Below, piece after piece: positions 1-5,686 of a stretch of DNA of 17,959 bases. This DNA comes from SG8-4 sp964598225 (GTDB taxonomy: Bacteria > Planctomycetota > Phycisphaerae > Sedimentisphaerales > Anaerobacaceae). The DNA is taken from the NCBI GenBank assembly GCA_964598225.1, contig CAZRBG010000088.1, forward strand, positions 1 to 17,959, given 5' to 3'. A program made the position numbers and the translations under genes. The notes under the pieces are model-generated. The model saw only the letters and a list, made by a program, of their open reading frames with translations, searched no databases and was not told the origin of the DNA. Every line of letters begins with the position of its first letter. The stretch's first letter is position 1.

Positions 1-14
1 GTGGCTCAGTCTAA

Positions 15-264
15 CTGAGCACAGATGGGTCAGTTCTGGTGAACGCTATAGCTCCAGCTATTGGCCGACGGCATGATATACATTGTGAATGGAACTAACG
101 GCGATCTGTGGGTGGTAAAGCCCGATCCTTCAAGATGCAAAGAAATCTCAAGAGTCAACCTGCTTATAGGTAAACATATTTGCCGAACGCCGGCTCTGGT
201 CCACGGCAAACTGCTGCTCAGAGATCGGACAAAGCTCCGATTCGTTGATGTAAAGGCAAAATAG
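15..264 (+). pseudogene. PQQ-like beta-propeller protein, decayed 3' end
   Basis: The open frame from 61 (TTG) to the stop at 262-264 encodes 67 residues that read like the last blades of a PQQ-like beta-propeller protein: MIYIVNGTNGDLWVVKPDPS, then TPALVHGKLLLRD near the end. The preceding blade continues in another frame: frame 3 from 15 reads LSTDGSVLVNAIAPAI up to about 62, and removing one G in the run at 62-63 would join it to ADGMIYIV. Frame 3 also has a stop at 12-14 and frame 1 has stops at 16, 40 and 49. The coding sequence is therefore broken at least twice, or the window edge holds assembly errors. Such proteins are usually secreted or periplasmic. The rest of the gene would lie left of the window. 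The family call is by sequence feel only. Confidence 0.5.
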
Positions 265-331
265 AAAACGAGAATATTCAAACATCTACCTCGTTGCGCC
301 CTGTGTCCCCCTGTCAGAACCATTGGATAAC

Positions 332-372
332 AAAAAGCCAAAAGTGTACAGTGCGACCCACAGGCTTTTTTT
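332..372. terminator. candidate bidirectional terminator
   Basis: AAAAAGCC at 332-339 pairs with GGCTTTTT at 363-370, and GTG (344-346) can pair with CAC inside the long loop. The A-run and T-run flank the stem symmetrically. It lies between two convergent genes, the plus-strand PQQ fragment ending at 264 and the minus-strand gene ending at 399, which is where a shared terminator is expected. The loop is long for an intrinsic terminator, so confidence is limited. Confidence 0.4.
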
Positions 373-398
373 AAAGAACTTGCGAGCTTCCTATTTCT

Positions 399-992
399 CT
401 ATCCGTCTTTACGATAGTTGGTAAACTGATTCAATATTGCTTCTGCAGTCCATCGGCTTGCTCTTGCGACTATTTTGGGACAGTCACCTTGACCTGCATT
501 GCGGACATCTTTACACAAGACAGTTCCATAAGTTTCCTTAAATTGTTCATAGACCCTTCGAACTAATTTATGAGCTAAACGCGTGTTTCCAAAGGGGCCT
601 GTTCCGCACAAGTAACCAATAATTATCCCGGAACCCGTAAAGGCCCCACAATTCTGTATGCCGGTTGGAGTGGCTCCGCCATCCAAACAACAGGCGGCTC
701 TGAAGATGGCCTGGTTCTTGGGAATAAACTCAATCGCATTTTGCAGAGCGGCAACGGTGCACCTGCAACATCCCCCATGTTTCTTCTCATAGTCATGCCC
801 AAGTCTATAAGCCTTCGCTATTATTTCCTTTCCCCTGTGACCGACATCAATTTGGGTGGCCTTATCGAACGGCTGAAACGGTACCTTGCATGTTTCTACC
901 CCTTCACCTTTTTCGGCCACTAAGCCAGTTAATAACCCCGCACCTGATAACTCAAAGAATTTGCGTCTTTGTTCGGAGAATTTGTTATCCAT
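399..992 (-). CDS. Tat-exported C_GCAxxG_C_C family protein
   Basis: This 197-residue protein carries a twin-arginine-like leader, EQRRKFFELSGAGLLTG, at residues 7-23, so export of a folded, probably cofactor-bearing protein is likely. The body is rich in cysteines (C75, C76, C78, C101, C102, C115, C129, plus further Cys near the end). GGATPTGIQNCGAFTGSG matches the signature of the putative redox-active C_GCAxxG_C_C family, whose biochemical role is unsettled. The open frame extends to a GTG at 1013, but the ATG at 992 puts the RR motif at the normal distance from the N terminus. It lies downstream of the damaged MBL-fold gene on the same strand and probably belongs to the redox cluster. Confidence 0.7.
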   Translation of the reverse strand: MDNKFSEQRRKFFELSGAGLLTGLVAEKGEGVETCKVPFQPFDKATQIDVGHRGKEIIAKAYRLGHDYEKKHGGCCRCTVAALQNAIEFIPKNQAIFRAACCLDGGATPTGIQNCGAFTGSGIIIGYLCGTGPFGNTRLAHKLVRRVYEQFKETYGTVLCKDVRNAGQGDCPKIVARASRWTAEAILNQFTNYRKDG

Positions 993-1143
993 AATTACCA
1001 CATTACGCCCCACTGGTTTCTGGATTGTCAGATTGTTTTGTTGGTGTTAGTAGCCGTAACACGCCGTGCTAATCACGGATTCAATCACCTACTAACGGTT
1101 CTTCAACTTTCTTACCGATCATCTCATGTCGCCTTAGTTTGTT

Positions 1144-1203
1144 TCAGAGGGTTCTGTGAGCGGCACGCCAAGCCGTCATTCCCCGATTAGGCTGAAAACA
1201 TGC
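1144..1203 (-). pseudogene. rhodanese C-terminal remnant of the MBL gene
   Basis: In a different minus frame, running through the end of the truncated MBL frame, the sequence reads FQPNRGMTAWRAAHRTL and then a stop at 1144-1146. GMTAW is the classic end of a rhodanese domain (usually a variant of NLxGGMTAW). The simplest reading is that an MBL-plus-rhodanese gene lost its middle by deletion, leaving its first 150 or so codons joined out of frame to its last 15-20. The remnant is short, so the call rests on this one motif and its position in the expected order and strand. Confidence 0.5.
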
Positions 1204-1682
1204 TCATAAGCCACAGACTTCAGGAAACTCCCGGCAAGGTCAGGCCGTCCCACATCGCCGACGAACAGCAGGTCACCAGTCAGAAGTGCAAACGCCTCTT
1301 CAGAACGCCCATGATATGTAACAGCCAACGTGACGGAATTCGGGGTATGCCCAAGGGTTTCAAGGACTTCGAGTTCTGCAGACCCAAATCGAAAGTGTTG
1401 CCCTTCATGCGCGGTCTGGTAGGGATAGTCCGCCTCAATGGCTGGATGGACATGAACGGCTGCGCCTGTCCGGGCGGCAAGCTCCGCACTGCCCGTGATG
1501 TGATCCGCGTGCAGGTGAGTGTCAAACATATTTGTGATCTGAAGTCCGTTTTCCTGAGCCGTATCAATGTACCGAGCAAGGTGCCGTTCCGGATCCACTA
1601 CGCATGCCGTTCCATGCGCCGGACAGCAGATCAGGTATGAATAGCAACCCAGACCTTCAACCTTGAATTGCTTAAAGAACAT
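1176..1682 (-). CDS. truncated MBL-fold hydrolase, persulfide dioxygenase-like
   Basis: The 168-residue frame is a metallo-beta-lactamase fold protein of the ETHE1/persulfide-dioxygenase type. The metal motif HLHADH is at residues 56-61, GHTPNS holds the next His at 112, and TGDLLFVGDVGRPDL (residues 135-149) carries D137. Family members of this kind usually continue with a further metallo-hydrolase segment and one or two rhodanese domains, reaching well over 400 residues. Here homology stops just after GRPDLAG, and the frame runs 17 residues of unrelated sequence to a stop. The start ATG at 1682 has GAGG upstream at good spacing. Loss of the C-terminal half of the fold makes activity unlikely, so this is best read as a broken gene. 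Its place after a peroxiredoxin suggests the intact ancestor handled reactive sulfur species. Confidence 0.7.
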   Translation of the reverse strand: MFFKQFKVEGLGCYSYLICCPAHGTACVVDPERHLARYIDTAQENGLQITNMFDTHLHADHITGSAELAARTGAAVHVHPAIEADYPYQTAHEGQHFRFGSAELEVLETLGHTPNSVTLAVTYHGRSEEAFALLTGDLLFVGDVGRPDLAGSFLKSVAYEHVFSLIGE

Positions 1683-1716
1683 AATCGATTTCCTCGTTTA
1701 TCCTCTTCGATGAAGA

Positions 1717-1749
1717 CTGCGGGCGACTATTCTTGCTTGCCGCCCGCAG
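1717..1749. repeat. 9-bp perfect stem-loop between prx and MBL genes
   Basis: CTGCGGGCG at 1717-1725 is the exact reverse complement of CGCCCGCAG at 1741-1749, with a 15-base loop. It sits in the 98-base gap between the peroxiredoxin stop and the MBL start. No T-run follows on either strand, so it looks more like an mRNA processing or stabilising hairpin, or a weak attenuator, than a standard terminator. Confidence 0.5.
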
Positions 1750-1780
1750 CGGGGATGTCAACGGCTTGGATACATGCCGT

Positions 1781-2464
1781 CTATTTCCTGCCATGCGGAC
1801 ACTTTTTCAGGCATAGGAACCAGTCAAGCACCCGGGTGTCGGCAGAGGGTTTCTCGACGCGCTCTTTGGCACTACCGCACGAACCCGGAGGCGGGACAAT
1901 GACATCATCGCCAATCTGCCAGTTGGCCGGCGTAGCGATATCGTGTGCGTCACTGTGCTGCATCGCGATCAACAGCCGTTTGATTTCGTCCATATTGCGT
2001 CCGTTACTGAGCGGATAATACAAAATCGCCCGCACGATCGCTTTGGGATCGATGATGAACACTGCTCGCACAGCCTGTGTGGTGCTGGCAGATGGCTGCA
2101 GCATACCGAAAGCTTTCGAGACTTCCATGGTAAGGTCACTGATCACCGGGAAGGTCACATCGAGGTTTTTCATGTCCTTGTACTCGATCTTCTCTTTAAT
2201 CGTCCGCAGCCAGGCAATATGACTGTAGGTACTGTCAATGGATAGCCCCAAAAGCTTACAGTTGAGCTTCTCGAACTCCGGCTGCATCGAGGCAAAAGTC
2301 ATGAACTCAGTAGTGCAGACAGGCGTGAAGTCGGCCGGGTGAGAAAAAAACACAATCCATTTGCCTTTGAAGTCGTCTGGAAAGGTGATGGGACCCTGGG
2401 TGGTCTCGGCTTTGAACGACGGGGCCTTCTCGCCGATCAGGGGTAATCTGTTTTCATTGCACAT
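1781..2464 (-). CDS. peroxiredoxin, Prx6/archaeal-type
   Basis: This cytoplasmic thiol peroxidase of 227 residues reduces H2O2 and alkyl or peroxynitrite-type peroxides. The active-site signature PADFTPVC is at residues 43-50, with peroxidatic C50. The conserved Arg falls at about 133 (AVRAVF), and the long C-terminal arm ends in DWFLCLKKC, giving C218 and C222 as possible resolving cysteines as in archaeal Prx6-like enzymes. The open frame includes an ATG at 2482, but AAGGAG lies between it and the ATG at 2464, at ideal spacing for the latter, so translation starts with MCNENRLPLIGEKAPSF. The gene follows the catalase by 63 bases and is probably in the PerR-controlled transcript. Confidence 0.9.
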   Translation of the reverse strand: MCNENRLPLIGEKAPSFKAETTQGPITFPDDFKGKWIVFFSHPADFTPVCTTEFMTFASMQPEFEKLNCKLLGLSIDSTYSHIAWLRTIKEKIEYKDMKNLDVTFPVISDLTMEVSKAFGMLQPSASTTQAVRAVFIIDPKAIVRAILYYPLSNGRNMDEIKRLLIAMQHSDAHDIATPANWQIGDDVIVPPPGSCGSAKERVEKPSADTRVLDWFLCLKKCPHGRK

Positions 2465-2527
2465 GTACGATACTCCTTTCATTCGAATTGGTCGATCTGT
2501 TCAATACTTTTTTATGTTGTAATAGGC

Positions 2528-4039
2528 TCATACGGAGGTAGCCTTTACTCTTTCTTCTTGTGGCATCGATGCAAGCTTTTCGACCTGCTTGACATCCACC
2601 CCCAATCCTTTGGCGACCCGTCGGCCGTAGTCCAGATCGGCCTTGAAGAACAGGGCCGTCTGCCGAAGCTGGATATTCTTTTGTGCGTTGCGCAGGTGAG
2701 TCACAATATTGCCGACCAAGTGGTCGCGATCTGTATCTGTCATGACTCGCCGATAGAGCTCGCCAGGTTGGAAGAAGTCATCTTCGACAACTTCTTGCCG
2801 ATATCGTGCGCCCTGACCTTCCAGTTCAATTAGCGGCTCGGCCACTGTCGGGTGAGGCGACGGTCCTCCCATCGAGTTAGGCCAATAGTTTGGCCCGCCG
2901 CCGCCATTGTCATCCAGCCTCATGTAACCATCCCGCTGGTAATTAACGGCCTCGCATGCCTTCGGCGCGTTGATCGGTAGAAGCTGATAGTTGGGACCCA
3001 GGCGATACAGGTGGGCATCATGATAGGAAATGATTCGCGCCTGGAGCATTTTGTCGGGCGAGGGCCCGATGCCCGGCACGAAGTTGCCAGGGCTGAAAGC
3101 CGACTGTTCAACTTCAGCAAAGTAGTTGGCCGGATTGCGGTTGAGCGTCATGCGTCCGATCTCTATGAGCGGATAGTCCGCATGAGGCCAGACTTTGGTG
3201 ATGTCAAAGATATTCCAGCGGTAGGTTTTTGCATCCTTAGCAGGCATGATCTGAACGCAAACTCGCCAAGAGGGATATTCACCCTTGTCTATAGTGTTAT
3301 ACAAATCCTTCGTGGCGTGGTCGGGCTCTTCACCGGCCAAGCCGATTGCCTCTTCTCGCGCGAGATTCTGAATTCCCTGTTCGGTTTTGAAATGATACTG
3401 TACCCAGAATACTTCGCCTTCACCATTATACCATTTGAATGTATGACTGCTGTAACCGTTCATATTGCGATAACTGCGGGGTGTGCCGCGGTCAGAGAAC
3501 AGAATTGTCACTTGATGGATCGATTCGGGGGTGAGCGAAAGGAAGTCCCAGAACATATCGGGATCAGGAGCATTTGTAGCTGGATTGCGTTTTTGGGTGT
3601 GTATGAAATCAGGGAACTTTAACGGATCGCGAATAAAAAATACGGGTGTGTTGTTGCCGGTCATGTCATAGTTGCCCTCTTCGGTGTAAAACTTCACTGC
3701 AAAACCGCGAGGATCTCGGGCGGCGTCAGCAGATCCTTTTTCTCCGCCAACCGTTGAAAACCGGGCGAAAACTTCGGTCTTTTTGCCTGCCTTGGAGAGA
3801 AATTTAGCCCGCGTGTACTGACTCATGTCTGCAGTGCATTCAAATACGCCATGGGCACCGGCGCCTTTGGCGTGAACCACCCGCTCTGGGATACGCTCGC
3901 GATTGAAGTGAGCGAGCTTTTCCATCATGTGTATATCCTGCATTAAGGCTGGCCCTTTAGGCCCTGCCGTCATGGTATTCTGGTCGTCGTCGACCGGCAT
4001 TCCCGACGCAGTAGTTAAATTCTTAATCTTCTTTGGCAT
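2528..4039 (-). CDS. katA: small-subunit haem catalase
   Basis: This 503-residue monofunctional haem catalase converts H2O2 to water and oxygen in the cytoplasm. The distal His is in RVVHAKGAGAHG (H56), the catalytic Asn is in GNNTPVFFIRDPLKFPDFIH (N129), and the proximal haem Tyr is in RIISYHDAHLYRLG (Y339). The length is normal for the small-subunit class and there is no C-terminal flavodoxin-like domain. The open frame runs back to 4099, but AAGGAG lies 6 bases before the ATG at 4039 and the protein then starts MPKKIKNLTT, so 4039 is chosen. It lies 67 bases after perR on the same strand. PerR control of KatA-type catalases is well known in other bacteria, and the layout here suggests the same. 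Confidence 0.95.
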   Translation of the reverse strand: MPKKIKNLTTASGMPVDDDQNTMTAGPKGPALMQDIHMMEKLAHFNRERIPERVVHAKGAGAHGVFECTADMSQYTRAKFLSKAGKKTEVFARFSTVGGEKGSADAARDPRGFAVKFYTEEGNYDMTGNNTPVFFIRDPLKFPDFIHTQKRNPATNAPDPDMFWDFLSLTPESIHQVTILFSDRGTPRSYRNMNGYSSHTFKWYNGEGEVFWVQYHFKTEQGIQNLAREEAIGLAGEEPDHATKDLYNTIDKGEYPSWRVCVQIMPAKDAKTYRWNIFDITKVWPHADYPLIEIGRMTLNRNPANYFAEVEQSAFSPGNFVPGIGPSPDKMLQARIISYHDAHLYRLGPNYQLLPINAPKACEAVNYQRDGYMRLDDNGGGGPNYWPNSMGGPSPHPTVAEPLIELEGQGARYRQEVVEDDFFQPGELYRRVMTDTDRDHLVGNIVTHLRNAQKNIQLRQTALFFKADLDYGRRVAKGLGVDVKQVEKLASMPQEERVKATSV

Positions 4040-4106
4040 TGCCAAGCTCCTTAAAATGGTCCATACTTTGTTATATCTGATTTTATCGTCCAGTCTCATA
4101 CGGCTA

Positions 4107-4580
4107 TCATGCTTTTCGATGCGGCACTTTTTTCTTGCCCTTAGAACACGTCGAGCAAATTCCGCGGACCTGTACCTGAAGAGTGCCGATTTTGCCCAAG
4201 GACTCTACAGACTTGGGAATCGGAAGGTTATCCAGTCGCGCGCTGTAAAAATCGCATACCTTGCCGCACGCCGTACAGATGAAATGGTGGTGATGATCCA
4301 TATTCGCGTCGTACCGAGATCTATCAAATAGAGATTCCACCTTTCGAATAAGACCTTCCGCCTCAAGGGTAGAGAGGGTTCGATATACGGTGTCACGGGA
4401 AATGCCGACTACGCGTTTGGACACCCTTTGATAAATAATATCTGCATCGGGATGCTCCACACTTGCTGCCAGTTCCCGAAAGATCTCCATCCGTTGGTGT
4501 GTAATCTTCATTCCGATCTGGCGACATCTACTGACAAAGCTCTGGATTCGTAGATCGATATCTGACTTGAGCAAGTTCAT
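4107..4580 (-). CDS. perR: PerR-type Fur family peroxide-sensing repressor
   Basis: This 157-residue protein has a winged-helix N-terminal half with ISRDTVYRTLSTLEAEGLIRK as the recognition region (about 60-80), and a metal-binding C-terminal half. All five regulatory-metal ligands of Bacillus PerR have counterparts: H43 (EHPDADIIY), D91 (SRYD), H97 and H99 (DHHHH) and D110. The structural Zn site is two CxxC pairs, C102/C105 and C142/C145. An Asp at position 91, where Fur proteins usually have Glu, supports peroxide rather than iron sensing. Divergence from related regulators such as Zur or Irr cannot be excluded from sequence alone. It heads the catalase-peroxiredoxin cluster and has a candidate autoregulatory operator just upstream. 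Confidence 0.85.
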   Translation of the reverse strand: MNLLKSDIDLRIQSFVSRCRQIGMKITHQRMEIFRELAASVEHPDADIIYQRVSKRVVGISRDTVYRTLSTLEAEGLIRKVESLFDRSRYDANMDHHHHFICTACGKVCDFYSARLDNLPIPKSVESLGKIGTLQVQVRGICSTCSKGKKKVPHRKA

Positions 4581-4599
4581 TCTTAGGTTCTATCCTATA

Positions 4600-4614
4600 T
4601 AGTAATTATTCTTA
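4600..4614. promoter_or_regulatory. candidate PerR box
   Basis: The 15-mer TAGTAATTATTCTTA matches 10 of the 14 specified bases of the PerR box consensus TTATAATnATTATAA. The central AATTATT is intact and each arm has mismatches. It lies 20-34 bases upstream of the perR start codon, between the proposed -10 element and the gene, which is where a repressor would block transcription of the whole cluster. The consensus is taken from Bacillus, and use by this organism is inferred. Confidence 0.45.
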
Positions 4615-4626
4615 TTTAGGCGCGCA

Positions 4627-4654
4627 ATACTACACAAATAAGCTGAAGGTTCAA
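4627..4654 (-). promoter_or_regulatory. candidate sigma70 promoter for perR cluster
   Basis: On the minus strand TTGAAC (4649-4654) is followed after 16 bases by TAGTAT (4627-4632). The predicted start of transcription falls around 4620, just before the candidate PerR box, leaving a leader of about 40 bases to the perR start. The AT-rich surroundings are typical of a promoter. Confidence 0.45.
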
Positions 4655-4713
4655 TATTTTTTCAGTTCTATTCAAATATTTTTGCGTGTGTTCAGGTTTT
4701 GAGGAAGGGTTCT

Positions 4714-4851
4714 ATGACAAGGTCTGGCTTAATGTTTAGTCCGTGCGGAGTTTCGCCCCGGAAAATTGCCTGCGACCGGTCACACCCAGTTTTCATCTAC
4801 GGCGTTCGTGGAAAGAACAGCCAAGTCTTTGTTCCAGAATCAAGATTGTAA
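4714..4851 (+). CDS. possible small ORF, 45 residues
   Basis: An ATG at 4714 preceded by AGGAAGG at 5-base spacing opens a 45-codon frame beginning MTRSGLMFSPCGVSPRK and ending at TAA 4849-4851. No family is recognised, and a frame this short can occur by chance. In its favour are the good ribosome-binding site and the stem-loop that starts right after the stop. It is divergent from perR, so the two would share the 4581-4713 intergenic region. The rest of the 362-base gap 4581-4942 holds only the perR promoter and operator and that hairpin. Confidence 0.2.
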   Translation: MTRSGLMFSPCGVSPRKIACDRSHPVFIYGVRGKNSQVFVPESRL

Positions 4852-4852
4852 G

Positions 4853-4875
4853 ACCGGCGTGGTTTCCTAGCCGGT
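4853..4875. repeat. stem-loop in perR-HIT intergenic region
   Basis: ACCGGC (4853-4858) pairs with GCCGGT (4870-4875) across an 11-base loop. It could end minus-strand transcripts running out of the HIT gene or follow the small plus-strand frame, but no proper T-run is present on either side. Confidence 0.3.
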
Positions 4876-4942
4876 AATCGCCGTATTGTGCCTGTTCAAC
4901 CAGTCTCTGCTTGAGCGCGGCAAATTGACTATATGTTTCTTC

Positions 4943-5374
4943 TCAGTAGTGCATTTTGCCCGGAATCACGCCTCTTACCCCACCTTTTGGATTTCTCACA
5001 TCGCCCATTCGCCTGGGAATCAGATGGATATGTGCATGAAAGATTGTCTGCCCGGCAACCTCACCACAATTCATGCCAACGTTGAAGCCAAGCACAGAGC
5101 CATCCGACTTACAAATGCGGTCTCGCATCAATCCAAGCAATTCTTCGGCATCAGTTCGCTCTTGAGCGGTCATTGAGAAGAAGTCGGGTGTATGCCGCTG
5201 AGGCAAGATAAGCACATGACCCTCTGAAACGGGATGCCTGTCAGCAATTGCAAATGCCGATCCATGCCGTTCAATAATATGCTTCGCACTATTTGGTAGA
5301 CAGAATGGACAAGATGGTTCTATTTCAGCACCTGTTCCTCCTCTGAAGCCTGTTGTATGATTTTTGCCTTTCAT
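4943..5374 (-). CDS. HIT family nucleotide hydrolase/transferase
   Basis: This 143-residue cytoplasmic protein has the histidine triad HAHIHLIPRR, with H113, H115 and H117 as the catalytic nucleotidyl-hydrolase triad. It has an N-terminal CPFC (22-25) typical of zinc-binding bacterial HIT proteins, and the GHVLILPQRH strand (52-61). HIT proteins of this class (Hint/AP4A-hydrolase-like) split adenosine phosphoramidates or dinucleoside polyphosphates; the substrate here cannot be told. The first 20 residues precede the conserved core. No better start is seen, although the ribosome-binding site is weak. It follows the four-cysteine protein by 85 bases on the same strand. Confidence 0.88.
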   Translation of the reverse strand: MKGKNHTTGFRGGTGAEIEPSCPFCLPNSAKHIIERHGSAFAIADRHPVSEGHVLILPQRHTPDFFSMTAQERTDAEELLGLMRDRICKSDGSVLGFNVGMNCGEVAGQTIFHAHIHLIPRRMGDVRNPKGGVRGVIPGKMHY

Positions 5375-5428
5375 GGCTATTTCTTCGTCTTAAGGGCTCG
5401 ATTCAGTACTTTTCTACCTGCAAGTAAC

Positions 5429-5454
5429 TGCCGTAAATAACGGATATGACGGCA
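5429..5454. repeat. stem-loop between four-Cys gene and HIT gene
   Basis: TGCCGT (5429-5434) pairs with ACGGCA (5449-5454) over a 14-base loop. It lies just after the stop of the four-cysteine gene and before the HIT start on the minus strand. There is no T-run, so it is a weak terminator at best and perhaps a partial-readthrough or processing element. Confidence 0.3.
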
Positions 5455-5459
5455 AGACT

Positions 5460-5657
5460 TCACGTGAGCGTCTTGTCAATCTTACCGTCCGGCAGCATAT
5501 TGTCCGGATGAGATAGATCTTGCTCTTCCAGCTTGTAACGCCTGCACTCCTTCCACCTGTTGTTTGACTTACAGTATCGCTCGGCCCAACTCAGATCTAT
5601 CTTGCCTTGTCTCTCGTACCGTCTAAGCGGGCAAATAGAGTACCACTTGCAGGCCAT
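5460..5657 (-). CDS. small four-cysteine protein, function unknown
   Basis: This 65-residue protein begins MACKWYSICPLRRYERQG and has four cysteines, C3, C9, C29 and C38, spaced as CxxxxxC and CxxxxxxxxC around a basic, aromatic-rich core, with a conserved-looking tail DNMLPDGKID. The spacing suggests a zinc or Fe-S site, but no binding is shown. It resembles, from memory, small conserved proteins found in various anaerobes that are sometimes mislabelled as uracil-DNA glycosylase; no glycosylase fold could fit in 65 residues. The frame opens at 5660 with two ATGs; AAAGGGG lies too near the first, so the second (5657) is chosen. It sits 29 bases after the phosphoesterase gene and is probably co-transcribed with it. 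Confidence 0.65.
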   Translation of the reverse strand: MACKWYSICPLRRYERQGKIDLSWAERYCKSNNRWKECRRYKLEEQDLSHPDNMLPDGKIDKTLT

Positions 5658-5686
5658 CATTGCCCCTTTGTTCTTGATCGATCCAC

